Below the pieces are notes generated by a model, which was not told the DNA's origin, made no database searches, and saw only the letters and a list, made by a program, of their open reading frames with translations. Below are positions 1 through 10,857 of a stretch of 64,000 bases of DNA, in pieces. The position numbers and the translations under genes were made by a program. The stretch comes from Zerene cesonia. Taxonomy: Eukaryota > Arthropoda > Insecta > Lepidoptera > Pieridae. Positions within the stretch are counted from its first letter, which is position 1. Every line of letters starts with the position of its first letter. The stretch lies in the NCBI RefSeq assembly GCF_012273895.1, contig NC_052116.1, positions 7,316,001 through 7,380,000 of the forward strand. The letters run 5' to 3'.

Positions 1-124
1 GAAGAATTCTCACCAAGTTTGATCATTCCGATTTTCTGAAAATTAATAATGTTTTATAGTATACAGAAACTTTGATGTCAACGCATTTAAAATACTACAT
101 TTTCGTATTGATCTCTCAACTCAC

Positions 125-647
125 CCTCATAGAAAGTAGAAGCGCAATGCAACTGAATCCAAGTATTGGATCCCATAAGGACGCGTGGTGAATATTCTTG
201 AACACTGATATCCATTGTTGCAAGAACGTTGTACCGTTCACGTTAATAGCGAATAAGTCTTTAACTTGCGACGTAGCAATCATCAATGCTACTGCAGATG
301 TAAATCCAGAAGACACAGGACCTGATACGAAGTTGATGAGGAATCCAAGCCCAAGTACTCCCATTAGTAGTTCAATTAGTCCAGTGAGGAAATTAAGAAG
401 GATAGCTTTTTCTATTACGCCTCCAGCGACTTGCCATGTTAGAAGAGAGGCAATAGCTGTGGGTCCAGCGGGAACAGCTCGGCATCCACCCAAGATAATG
501 TAGATGAAGCAACCCAAGAAAGAACCGTAGAGACCATATTGTGGCGGCAAACCAGCGATGTTGGAGTAGGCAAGAGACTGCGGAATTACAGTCAAACCCA
601 CCGTAATACCAGCTATGAGGTCACCTATAGCTTTTTCCAAGTTGTAC
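125..647 (-). CDS. SLC26A11-like: SLC26-family anion/sulfate transporter, third coding exon (membrane domain, partial gene)
   Basis: This exon encodes residues 63-236 of the predicted protein, the start of the transport domain of an SLC26/SulP anion exchanger in a cell membrane. The acceptor is TTTCAG before base 647 and the donor is GTGAGT after base 125; the exon is 523 nt and ends in phase 0. It carries the SLC26 signature region: YNLEKAIGDLIAG, then PQSLAY (about residues 84-89), GLPPQYGLYGSF (about 95-105), GPTAIASLL (about 123-131) and the conserved GPVSSGFTSAVA segment (about 171-182). Hydrophobic segments fit TM1 to about TM5/6, and NGT (about 199-201) is a possible glycosylation site in a loop. 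The GPTAIASLLT stretch resembles insect proteins named sodium-independent sulfate anion transporter (SLC26A11-like); family membership is firm, the subfamily less so. The reading frame is intact. Later exons, including any STAS domain, lie left of the window. Confidence 0.93.
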
Positions 648-1211
648 CTGAAATATGGACATTTGCTATACTATATTACTAGAAACAAATTCATTATGCG
701 ACTTTATTGGTCAACTAAAATATAGAAATATATTATCAATCCAATTACGATATTTATCGTAACTATTATCTGATCTTTATCTCTTTATTACATCGACATC
801 TATTCCAATTTCCTTTAATTTCTAAACCAGATTAACTTTTGATTCAGATTAAAAGATACTATATGATTTATAAACGTTTTAAGACAAACATATTAATATT
901 TTGATATAGCACTTAATTATTTTATATTTATCATGATAATTAAACAAAAAAAAAACACATTTTAAAATATGAATTTTATGCCAAAAATATACCTATTCAA
1001 GGTATATTAAAAATACACAACTAATTGTTATCGCATAATAATATAGGCGAATAAATGAAATATACATATTATTAACAAAATACAAAAAGTCACGGAAGCT
1101 AATCAAATTAGGAGCGTAATGGGCGCAGATCACGCAATTCAAATCTGAATGCTTCAGGATAATTAGCTAATAAGCCGTGAATGAAAATTGATCTATTTTC
1201 CGGGTACTTAC
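648..1211 (-). other. Intron between SLC26 coding exons 2 and 3
   Basis: This 564-nt intron runs from a GTAAGTACC donor (base 1211 downward) to a TTTCAG acceptor (ending at base 648). It interrupts a CAG codon (CA|G), so the join reads LPQYNLEK, which fits the family sequence across this point. The interior is AT-rich and I see no repeat or RNA gene in it. Confidence 0.88.
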
Positions 1212-1314
1212 TGAGGTAACCAGGCGGTTATCGGAATTCTCTTGTGAAGCGTCTTGCGGTTCAGCCGTCGCTTTATGAGTGACCGCCACCCTTCACCAGC
1301 TCCGCTGTCCGACA
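1212..1314 (-). CDS. SLC26A11-like: SLC26-family transporter, second coding exon (cytosolic N-terminal segment)
   Basis: This 103-nt exon consists of two bases of a split codon, 33 whole codons and two bases of the next split codon. It encodes the cytosolic stretch before TM1, ending KRIPITAWLP, a pattern (basic residues, then RIPxxxWLPxY) found just before the membrane domain in SLC26 proteins. The acceptor is GTTTTCCAG (AG at 1316-1315) and the donor is GTAAGTACC (GT at 1211-1210). The frame is open further upstream to 1483, but that extension has no family resemblance and runs through the acceptor, so I place the exon start at 1314. The 5' phase accepts a single base from the exon at 6587, giving a CTG codon (L28). 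Confidence 0.88.
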
Positions 1315-2781
1315 CTGGAAAACATTGATTAATTAGAGATGGGATTATTTGTAAACTGATATGCAACGCAAGTCTGTGACACACAAACGAAATATTGGAG
1401 ATTGCATTTTCCCTTCGAATTTGTTTATTGTTATTCGAGAATAACAAGTGCGAGGCATTTGCTTTCACAGTTCGATGAGCCACGTTACTGAAATGTATAT
1501 GTTAAGTACATCTATCAAACGTTCCGACATAAAAAAATATTTGTTCATTTCGTTACAAAGGTTTGAATAATTTATTTCAAATAAGGTAAATGTTTACGCT
1601 GTGTGTTCATACTGCTCATCACAAAATACGTTCAGAAAATAAAGAAGTATGACGGCCACTTTAATTTTATTAATAGATCGAAGGGTCACCAAAAATTACA
1701 TGTCAATAAGCCATGCATGCATGTACCAAGGCCTCAAGAGATAAACAACTAGTTACATAACTCGTTTATTATAATCGCGTAACGTTGAAAAATTCTAGAA
1801 AGTACCAGAAAAAAAAGGAAATTCGTTCAATTGTCACAATAAACGATTTCGAAACGTAATATATTCTATCAATAGAGGTAAAACGCGGCAAATGAAGATG
1901 GAAACGTTGCCGAGAATTAGTTGTGGTAGGGGCAGGACTTGGGAGTTATCTGTTAGAACTTTTCCAATATTGAAGATTATCGTCTTGATAAATGCGTTTC
2001 GATTTCCTAAACATGTCATTCAATATTGCGTAATATATTTTTATTCCTTCCTTTATGAGAAGTTTCCTATCCACCTTCTTTGTCTAGGTAACGAAGCTGT
2101 TAGTTTTGCGCTCGCGGCTTTGCTTGCTCACGTTATCATAAAAGATTATCCTTTTCAAATTTCCACCCTCTATGTATGAATGGGGTAACATTCAAGGTTT
2201 TCGCGAAAAAAGACTCACAATAGTCTTTTTCCTTCTCCAGGGTCTTATCTATCTGTATACTGAAATTCGCTAAAATTGGAGGAGATGTCGTAAAAAATAG
2301 TTATTATCCCATTCTTCTCATATCCTAAATTAGTTCCAAGCATTAAGTGCTTTAGTCTTAAATAAAGTTCCTTAGTATTAATCAGGGATTAAGAACTCTG
2401 TTAAGATTATGACCATATGCTTAATATTTATTGTAATATAACTATTACTAGAAATACTTATTAGTCTTAACGTCACAATTAAGTTCGAGGAAAAAACACG
2501 ACAAAGGCTGTCATGAAGTTGTCAGTATTCGGACAATCTTTATTACGGTTGTATACTTTTGCTTTTTATATAGATAAACGGATATCAAGTCTTATATCGG
2601 GACAAGCTGAAGGTCCTCCAGTTTGAGTAGACACTCGATTTGTAGTTAATTTTGAAATAGCTTATGTTTTTGTCTTTTGTTTTTTAAGGATTTCAAAGGT
2701 CTAGTATGAAATAATTAATTTAATGTGTTCCTGGTTTTTGATCAGTTTTATGTAGTTGCAATTAAATTGAATTTAAAATGT

Positions 2782-2985
2782 AACTAGGGACCTGCCCCGG
2801 CACCGCGCGGATGCTTTAGTGCTACTAAATGTTTAAACATTTAAATACTCTGCCATATGCATGATATATACATATAGACCTCCTTTTGAATGACTGTATC
2901 TATTAAAAATATACGAAATTCCGTTGTAGATTTAAAGATCTACGCATTTTGCATTGCGGCAGACAACGTGAAGCCATATTAGGAC
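2782..2985 (+). repeat. Short interspersed repeat, family D, degenerate copy
   Basis: The head reads AACTAGGGACCTGCCCCGGC and the body contains TATCTATTAAAAATATACG and GTTGTAGATTTAAAGATCTA. These correspond to the body of the clearer family D copies at 54955-55105 (same strand) and 46475-46670 and 57680-57879 (opposite strand), where the core reads AACTACGCAACGGATTTTGA in reverse. The copy is clearly decayed. Confidence 0.55.
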
Positions 2986-4085
2986 TTCTTGTATAAAATT
3001 CTGAAGCAATAAGTATTAGAATAATCATAAAAGATGTGAATGCAGAAACAACGCAGTAAATTAGTACATTAAACCCACAAAAGTTTGAGATAAGTTCTGA
3101 AATAATGTATCAAACAATATTGTTTTGAAAATTACATACCAGCAATAAAAATAGAGGATAGTTTAAAGCTCCCGTTTAAACAAAATTCAATGTATTCTCA
3201 AAACACGGAAATAAACAAAAGCTCGGAATAAATAATATAATACTGACAACATTAAAAACAAACATTTCAGGAGTCATCAAATGTATGCACGTCTGTATAT
3301 GAATTTTTAATTGCTAAGCCGTAAACCATCTAAATATAGAAATCCCGTTATTGTTCTAGGAATAACGAAATAATGGCGAGCATTTTAGCGTAAATGTCAA
3401 GTAAATAGAAAAAAGGGTGTAATTAACACCTATGGCTTAACTACTTAATTATATTTGAAACCCATTCCTCTTACTAATTAAATATTTACGAGTGAACTTA
3501 CTTAACGATTTTTCCAATAACCAAGGAGGTTCTGATTATTAGAATGTGAAGTGTTGTTGTCAATTCAATTTTTTCCTATTTTAATCAACGTAGTGGTAAA
3601 AAAATTTTGTAATTGTTGTTATTATATTTTGTATATTAAGGTATCAAGCGTAGAAGTCAAATTTCCAACTAACATGGATTTTAACACGATTTCTAAAAAA
3701 TAATCGGTTACACCAACGTGAGACATTTAAATTTTGCGTACACATTAAAAAACGTATAAAGTAAAATAAACATGAATCCCTGTCTCAAATTTAACACATT
3801 TTACTCTAAGACCACAAGTAGATATACAAATAAAGCAATGGCAATTTAAAAGAGTACTCCCAATGAATTACGAATTACAATTCGAATCGCAAAGGCCATG
3901 AATAATGCATGAAAAATCATCCTGACCTCTACAACCTTCGCAGGTTTTATTAACGCTGTAAACTGAAGCCCAATCCTTACTGGATTTAAACAATTTATGT
4001 TCTCTAAATAAGATACGAGGCTATGGAGAAACGTCAAATATATTTTATATAATTTTCCGACGTAAAGGCATCATATTATATTACT

Positions 4086-4212
4086 GTACCCGTGGCTTTA
4101 CCCACGTAGTACCCGTTGTTAATATAGCCTAAAGCTTTCCTCGTTAAATGGGCTATCTAACAATTAAAGAATTTTTGAAATCGGACTAGTAGAATAAACA
4201 AACTCTTCATCA
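4086..4212 (+). repeat. Short interspersed repeat, family C
   Basis: It starts ACCCGTGGCTTTACCCACG, continues with AATATAGCCTAAAGCTTTCC and AAATGGGCTATCTAACA, and ends near AACAAACTCTTCA. The same order of motifs occurs at 13681, 14381 (reversed), 29815, 55577 and 61478. It is a non-coding retroposon fragment inside the SLC26 intron. Confidence 0.65.
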
Positions 4213-4437
4213 AATATATCAAATCAATCAAACATATCGAATAGTTTAGGACACTATTTTTGTATAAGTATTGTAGCTGGTTTTACACCTCGATACGATT
4301 TGTTTAGCTTATGTTTGAACATAGCAAATATGCGTTAAAATATACGTCAAAAGAGTTAGTTGGGTATAAGTGGCGAAAACGACCGCTGCCGTGAAAAAAT
4401 AGTAACGGACAAATTCACAGACACGATTTTATACCAT

Positions 4438-4647
4438 ACTAGCTGCGCCCCGCCGTTTCACCCGCGTAAGTCCGTATTCCGTAGGAATATCGGGCTAGAA
4501 AGTTGTCTATATGTTATTCCAGTTGTCCAGCTGTCTACGTACCAAATTTCATTGCAATCGATTCAGTAGTTTTTGCGTGAAAGAGCAACAAACACACAAC
4601 AGAGCAACAAACCTTACAAACTTTCGCATTTATAATATTAGTAGGAT
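4438..4647 (+). repeat. Short interspersed repeat, family A, near full length
   Basis: The head ACTAGCTGCGCCCCGCCG is followed by CCGTAGGAATATCGGG, TTATTCCAGTTGTCCAGCTG, AAATTTCATTGCAATCG, TTTTTGCGTGAAAGAG and a tail ending TTCGCATTTATAATATTAG. Seven copies of this family lie in the window. The tail matches 3' ends I associate with lepidopteran RTE-type LINEs, so it is either a truncated LINE 3' end or a SINE that borrowed that tail. Confidence 0.8.
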
Positions 4648-5573
4648 AGGATTTATCAAATAATAAATGCTATCGTTCTATGTACTAGCCTTAATCGGTA
4701 ATCTGATATCACAACAACATTATAATGGGGCGCAGAAGGCGTGAGATATGAGTCAATTTATAGACCAATCAAGATCCAATTAATTTATCGATAAACTGCT
4801 ATTATCTTCACCTCTCGTGAGGGTGAGAAAAGTACCGATTTTCTTATTAATCCTACACACAAACAAACATTGCAGTTATTAATCTTATAAAAAGCTTTAT
4901 TTTAGATGTGTGCAATTTTAACAATTAATGTGAATTAGATATATTCAAATATGTCGTTTACATATCCGTGGGAAGTTACAAGTGCAAAAATACACAAATG
5001 TAGGTATAAACCTTAATTCAAAAGATTCGGCATTCACATATATTATTTATAACAAATTTAAAATATATATGAATTAGTAACATACGTATGCATTTCAATC
5101 ACGTATTAAAGTTTCTGCGCAAATAGATTTTGATTCGCTCTTTCAGAAATTTCAAAGGTACATATTATATAGTTTTATCTGAATAGAAAATACATACAAG
5201 TTAATATCAAAATTCGTACACATTTTGATTTCGTTGCAAGTTATTTAAATTCCAACAGTATTTTAAAATCCTCAGACAATTACTATAATATATATTAAAT
5301 GTTTAGACAATATACATTTAAAAGGATAAAGCACCAATAAAAATCATACGAATACATTAAAGTCTTGAATACTACTAACTAACTTTAAGGTTACCAAAAA
5401 TAGTTCAACAAAGAATAACAAAACTATTATGTATTTCAAAATTAGTATTAGTACAGGATATTTATTGTTCCAATATTGTAGTATACGATAAATACTATCT
5501 GGCCTTGCCAAAAAGCGTCTTTCATACGATAAAAAATTAAAGACCTTCGGCTTCATAACTTTGAGTAAACGGT

Positions 5574-6573
5574 NNNNNNNNNNNNNNNNNNNNNNNNNNN
5601 NNNNNNNNNNNNNNNNNNNNNNNNNNNNNNNNNNNNNNNNNNNNNNNNNNNNNNNNNNNNNNNNNNNNNNNNNNNNNNNNNNNNNNNNNNNNNNNNNNNN
5701 NNNNNNNNNNNNNNNNNNNNNNNNNNNNNNNNNNNNNNNNNNNNNNNNNNNNNNNNNNNNNNNNNNNNNNNNNNNNNNNNNNNNNNNNNNNNNNNNNNNN
5801 NNNNNNNNNNNNNNNNNNNNNNNNNNNNNNNNNNNNNNNNNNNNNNNNNNNNNNNNNNNNNNNNNNNNNNNNNNNNNNNNNNNNNNNNNNNNNNNNNNNN
5901 NNNNNNNNNNNNNNNNNNNNNNNNNNNNNNNNNNNNNNNNNNNNNNNNNNNNNNNNNNNNNNNNNNNNNNNNNNNNNNNNNNNNNNNNNNNNNNNNNNNN
6001 NNNNNNNNNNNNNNNNNNNNNNNNNNNNNNNNNNNNNNNNNNNNNNNNNNNNNNNNNNNNNNNNNNNNNNNNNNNNNNNNNNNNNNNNNNNNNNNNNNNN
6101 NNNNNNNNNNNNNNNNNNNNNNNNNNNNNNNNNNNNNNNNNNNNNNNNNNNNNNNNNNNNNNNNNNNNNNNNNNNNNNNNNNNNNNNNNNNNNNNNNNNN
6201 NNNNNNNNNNNNNNNNNNNNNNNNNNNNNNNNNNNNNNNNNNNNNNNNNNNNNNNNNNNNNNNNNNNNNNNNNNNNNNNNNNNNNNNNNNNNNNNNNNNN
6301 NNNNNNNNNNNNNNNNNNNNNNNNNNNNNNNNNNNNNNNNNNNNNNNNNNNNNNNNNNNNNNNNNNNNNNNNNNNNNNNNNNNNNNNNNNNNNNNNNNNN
6401 NNNNNNNNNNNNNNNNNNNNNNNNNNNNNNNNNNNNNNNNNNNNNNNNNNNNNNNNNNNNNNNNNNNNNNNNNNNNNNNNNNNNNNNNNNNNNNNNNNNN
6501 NNNNNNNNNNNNNNNNNNNNNNNNNNNNNNNNNNNNNNNNNNNNNNNNNNNNNNNNNNNNNNNNNNNNNNNNN
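5574..6573. other. Assembly gap (exactly 1000 N)
   Basis: This is a fixed-length placeholder gap inside the SLC26 intron 14 bases beyond the coding exon 1 boundary. Open reading frames drawn across it are artefacts. Its true length and content are unknown. Confidence 0.99.
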
Positions 6574-6586
6574 TAAATACACTTAC

Positions 6587-6668
6587 GTATATAATCATTG
6601 CTGGCATGCTTATCGTCAGGGGGTGGTAGCGAACCAGACGATGCGTTGTGTTTCCGCCGAGGTATCAT
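6587..6668 (-). CDS. SLC26A11-like: SLC26-family transporter, first coding exon (start codon)
   Basis: The exon begins one base before the ATG, after an excellent acceptor (GTTTATTTTTCAG, AG at 6671-6670). It encodes 27 residues, MIPRRKHNASSGSLPPPDDK and seven more, ending in DYI plus one base, then a GTAAGTG donor (GT at 6586-6585). The single leftover base C pairs with the TG that opens the exon at 1314, giving CTG without a frame break. The basic, Ser/Pro-rich, membrane-free sequence is what is expected of a cytosolic SLC26 N-terminus, which is poorly conserved. Assignment to this gene is therefore inferred from strand, order, splice sites and phase rather than from homology. The ATG lies almost at the exon start, so a further 5' UTR exon must exist upstream. 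Confidence 0.75.
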
Positions 6669-7278
6669 TCTGAAAAATAAACAACACCATTAGCATAAAA
6701 TTATCACGTAAAAGTCATTGTGTAAACTTTTTTATTTGTGAAGTAAACTTGTTTTGCCGCTATCAATGCATGCGATATTAAATTTGCAATTAATTATAAA
6801 ATTAAATTGTTATTCGTACAATAAGCTTTTAGTTTTGTACAAACAATGCACTTTAATATGATTAATAAGAAAATAATGTTTGTATTAGTATATATATCAT
6901 TACAAAATATTTTATTATCAAATTTAAAGAATGATTTCATTCGCGCCAAATTTCAGAAAAAAAAAACTTAGCCACAGATAACACAATTTGTAGCCGGTTT
7001 AAACATTTTGCATAGGTAGGTATAACCATAATATATTACTGTTAATTAATTATGAGTAATAATTATAAATAGACGCCAGTATTGTTAATAAATGAGTTCT
7101 AAATAAAGTGTGATTATGGATAAATTTGCTTTGAACTGCCGTATTTTCTAACCGCCCAATTTTAATTATATTATTAACATGTAATTACAAAGCGATAAAC
7201 GTATTTTATAATGAATAGGGAGATAACAAGGTCAGAATAGGTATGGTGAGTAATCATGAATTCCCTTGCAAAAACTGC

Positions 7279-7333
7279 TTTATCAGTATCCACAAGCTCA
7301 TATTGGTGATATGAGCTTGTGGATACTGATAAA
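7279..7333. repeat. Perfect 25-bp inverted repeat with 5-bp loop
   Basis: The left arm is 7279-7303 (core CAGTATCCACAAGCTCATAT) and the right arm 7309-7333 is its exact reverse complement, separated by TGGTG. No mismatch was seen. I saw no transposon ends or flanking duplication. It lies within the putative SLC26 intron. Confidence 0.95.
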
Positions 7334-8132
7334 TTCGTCATATTCGTCATATTATTTGAATATAATAGTTACTTATTATTGTTTCAGGACTCAAATGTTC
7401 GTAATTTAAACTACATGCTTTTTGGAGCTATGATTTATATTGCTGTAATTTCGTGATATCTAAGTTTATTGAGTATCTTTTTTAGAACAGAAGCATTAAA
7501 ATTAGGAAAAAAGGTTGAAAATGTATTATGTAATGTAAAATATGTTAAATGCATAAACGTAACGAATTAAAATCTGTGCATTTTTATAATATCATTTTTA
7601 AGTTATAAATCGTAGGCTATGCTATAATTTTAAAATATAACAACAAATATGTGCAATGTGTTATATCATAGTTGTGAAAACTATTTCATTTATCGTTACA
7701 CATATTATCGTTTGTGGTCAATGTTATTTACAAAACGGAAGATGAGATTTAATATTCATCTCACGATTCGTCATGCCCATGCTAAATTACACTTATAATA
7801 TAAAATCACATGTATTATAAAATTTTTAGTGGATTATAGTCTAGTTATCCTCGAAAAATGCATAATATTCAATTTTTATTTATTTATCCGAAATATGAAA
7901 ACATTTGAAATTAATTAATGTAGAATAATAGGACAATGTTTAACTTACATATTCATGGTAAACAGCTTACTGAGCAAACGTTAAAATTTAATTTGAAGCA
8001 TGAAAACACAACCCAAAAAATTTAAAAATATAACGGTTTTTTGTTACATGTACCTAAACAACGTTAAACTTTTGAGAAATCATTATTTTAAAATCGCTAA
8101 AAATTATAGACGATATATTGTTGATATGTTTC

Positions 8133-8193
8133 GTACTACCACAGATAACATAAAACTATACTACCTATGGTATTTTGTTATCTGTGGTACTAC
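8133..8193. repeat. Imperfect hairpin with ACCACAGATAACA arms (MITE-like)
   Basis: GTACTACCACAGATAACA on the left is mirrored by TGTTATCTGTGGTACTAC on the right, with a stem of about 28 bp, a few mismatches and a short central loop. The arm motif recurs singly near 6973, 10056, 36656, 50661 and, reversed, at 61778. This suggests terminal repeats of a small decayed DNA element. Confidence 0.75.
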
Positions 8194-8561
8194 ATTACAT
8201 AATTCACGCATAAGCATACGCTCTTCTGCTAACTGTACATTATTTGTTTGTCTATCATTTCACATAGGGCTGATATTTGTATTTGTAGGTATTCAGTATT
8301 AAAACATCCGTAATCCCAACGTACTAAGTATAATGTACTGGCTACTTGGTAATAATATGCTAACAGTTTAAATACATATGTTTGTGTTGATTCTATTTTG
8401 TTTGTAAACTGAATGAAGGCTCGTAAATATAACTAGATGTATAAATATGTTCTAATATATGTTTGTGTATTAGATTAAAAAAAGTCGTTGCCCATCTGCT
8501 TTATTTTACGAAGGTATTCGTTTAAAAAATGCTATTGAGCTGTACGACGTTAAGCCCTAAT

Positions 8562-8717
8562 TACACGCTTTTTATTAGCTTCACCTGTATGTTTGTTTGT
8601 AACCGACTTCTTTGGGCGCGATTTTGACCCACTTTAAACGGCCAGATTTCGTTCAAACTTTGTAGATTTATTGAGGACCGATGACAATACACTAATTTGA
8701 TAAAATTATTCCATTTT
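8562..8717 (+). repeat. Short interspersed repeat, family I
   Basis: ACACGCTTTTTATTAGCTTC, CCGACTTCTTTGGGCGCGA, TTTGACCCACTTTAAACGG and AGGACCGATGACAATACAC occur in the same order as in the decayed copies at 32863-33000 and 62098-62200. The family is common in lepidopteran DNA. I cannot assign its class with certainty. Confidence 0.55.
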
Positions 8718-9069
8718 TCAATTTGCAAAATATGTTTTTTTTTAAAGCGTGTTTTTTAGTTTTTTTAAACTATTATATTGATTATTTTTAATTTAATTTA
8801 ATTTTGTTCGTCCTTGGTGCGTTGTAAACTTTGCTCATAAGTTAATGGAGCCTTATTTATATTTAACCTGGTCGTTTAAATCTTATATAACGTAAGCCTG
8901 CAGTTAAGTTGGTGTAGTTATAAAATAAAGAAGATGTTAGGTCATAAATAATCAGTATAAATTGTATGAATGAAATGAAATCACGATTAAATGTGTTTGA
9001 TTTTATATAAATTTACGTGTATTATAATATATAATGTTTGGTATATGATAAGTAGGAATTGTTGCAGAA

Positions 9070-9240
9070 TTTATCTGCACATGTGAATAACATCACCACT
9101 GCTTAAAACGGTGAAGGAAAACATCGTGAGGAAACCGGCATGTCTAAGAATCAAAACTTCGACAACATGTGACATATGCCAACCCGCACTTGGCCAGCTT
9201 GTGGATTATAGCCTAAATGGGCTGGTCATGATGAATAAAC
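9070..9240 (+). repeat. Repeat family J fragment (AACATCGTGAGGAAACCGGC)
   Basis: ACGGTGAAGGAAAACATCGT, GAGGAAACCGGCATGTCTAA and CCAACCCGCACTTGGCCAGC are hallmarks of a very abundant lepidopteran non-LTR or SINE 3' region. The copy at 40191-40450 shares the AACATCGTGAGGAAACCGGC core. Just downstream (about 9270-9285) is a scrap ending GAAGTCGGTTAACAATTG that belongs to family H. Confidence 0.6.
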
Positions 9241-9656
9241 AAAATTACTGTCGCAACACCTTCATTTTGAAGTCGGTTAACAATTGAACAGGCCCTTATC
9301 TGCACAATACGATGCCTCTAGCATCATTAGGCAGGTCATTAAATTTATGCACGTGTTAAATATTAACAATACATTACAAATGCAACAAGAATTCACATTC
9401 CTAGTAATTATTAAATTTAATATATTGGAGTTCGCTGTAAAACAACTCATGAAAATAAGGGTTATCCTTTTTACTATTATTTTTATTCCAGTTAATTGGT
9501 GTGTGTTTTTATAAAAGTTTTTACAAAAGAAAGACCGGTCTCAGGATGATACAAAGTTTTTATTACTTTTTATTGTTTCTATTACGATCTTGCTTTATGG
9601 CCGATTTAACCAGATCGAACCGCGAACATTTTGAACTGTTCTCTAAAATAGCTAAG

Positions 9657-9866
9657 ACTAGCTGCGCCCCGCGGCTTTACCCGCGTAAGTCGGTATCCCG
9701 TAGAAATGAAAAAGTTGCATAAGTGTTATTCCAGTTGTCCAGCTATCTATGTTCCAAATTTCATTGCAATCGGTTCAGTAGTTTTTGCGTGAAAGAGTAA
9801 CAAACATACATACACATACACATACATCCATTATCACAAACTTTCGCATTTATAATATTAGTACGA
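9657..9866 (+). repeat. Short interspersed repeat, family A, near full length
   Basis: ACTAGCTGCGCCCCGCGGC through TTCGCATTTATAATATTAG, with a short ACATACACATAC microsatellite before the tail. It is colinear with the other family A copies. Confidence 0.8.
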
Positions 9867-9957
9867 CATTTTTGGCTTAAACATGATCGCTTTAATAATA
9901 TTATTTTATCCGTGGTAACATTAAATAACATAATATATAGTAATATATTATGCTTAT

Positions 9958-9988
9958 AGCGCAGTGGAAGCGTGCTGGGCCCATAACC
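9958..9988 (+). pseudogene. tRNA-iMet-like 5' half fragment
   Basis: AGCGCAGTGGAAGCGTGCTG followed by GGCCCATAACC matches, from memory, the D-arm and anticodon arm of animal initiator tRNA-Met, including the CAT anticodon. The first seven acceptor-stem bases and the whole T arm are missing: the DNA goes straight to AT-rich sequence. It is therefore not a functional tRNA gene. It may be a retroposed tRNA fragment or the head of a decayed SINE. Confidence 0.6.
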
Positions 9989-10857
9989 TAATGAAATTAA
10001 TTAAAACAACTGGAATCTGGTGAACGCATGAACAGTCTTATTGTAAAGGAAAGAATACCACAGATAATACAAAATTGTCAAAGATCACAGATCCATAATA
10101 TATTACTTAATTACAGAATGTTTATTTGGTGTGACCAGATGTAAATAATGAATTTCTAACAACCTTTTATACCTACATAATATAACAACTATTTATATTG
10201 GAGAATGCGTTTATGCATATACAGGGCTCCCGGGGAAAGGCCCTGGTTTACATTGAACACCCATTGCGCTCTGTTATTAGGTTCTAAGGCTCTGTCCTGA
10301 CATGCTACTTTCAGTAGTATTATTAAGAGTTTTAGTAAGAGTTATTAAATAACTTATTAGAACGTAATAAAGTTTATGTTCGGGTTATATAACTAAACTA
10401 AATTGCGTCTATAATTACATTTATAGAGCAATTAACACAGGCTAAGTTTTGTGTCATCTTATGTTATATTGTTTACGTGTAAGTGTAGTTAACGAGTGGA
10501 AAATATATGATGTGAAGTAGTTTTATTGTTTAATTATTAATTACTTCCTTACGTGTGTGTGATACTGTTTTATACATACGCGAACGAGGTTTTACAATTA
10601 AAAAGATACATTATTTTAGAAATACTTAGCTCCAAGAATATCACCTACGTATCGAGATATCGTATTAATTATTATAATCACCAATAAGATTAATGTTATT
10701 GCAAGTGATATAAGTGATGAGATACGATTAAATATGGTAAGGAAGAAAATATATATTTAGCGCAACGAGGGAAACCTAAGAATTCAAATTTGATCGAATA
10801 AGACATTCCCAAAGGGAATAATGAGGTTGTTTTAATGTTCTGAGTGACATCGAATAG

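Larger units (their letters stand above)
1315..6586 (-). other. Intron between SLC26 coding exons 1 and 2, with repeats and an assembly gap
   Basis: This 5.3-kb intron begins at a GTAAGTG donor (GT at 6586-6585) and ends at the TTTTCCAG acceptor at 1315. It contains three short interspersed repeats (2782-2985, 4086-4212 and 4438-4647) and a 1000-N gap. Because the flanking exons join in frame directly, no extra exon is required, but one of length divisible by three could be hidden in the gap. The remaining DNA is AT-rich and holds nothing I recognise. Confidence 0.7.

Noticed and set aside
198..503. Plus-strand frame of 101 codons
   Set aside because: It is the antisense shadow of the SLC26 exon at 125-647.
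1106..1150. TCAAATCTGA-containing stretch considered as a tRNA T arm
   Set aside because: No pairing arms or A box could be found; it does not fold as a tRNA.
1315..1483. Upstream extension of the frame of SLC26 coding exon 2
   Set aside because: The extension shows no family similarity and crosses a good acceptor; the exon at 6587 provides a phase-compatible start.
5344..6673. Open frames of 340-412 codons on both strands around 5.3-6.7 kb and 33.7-34.9 kb
   Set aside because: They are almost entirely N; gaps have no stop codons, so the length is an artefact. Only the real bases at 6587-6668 were kept, as an exon.
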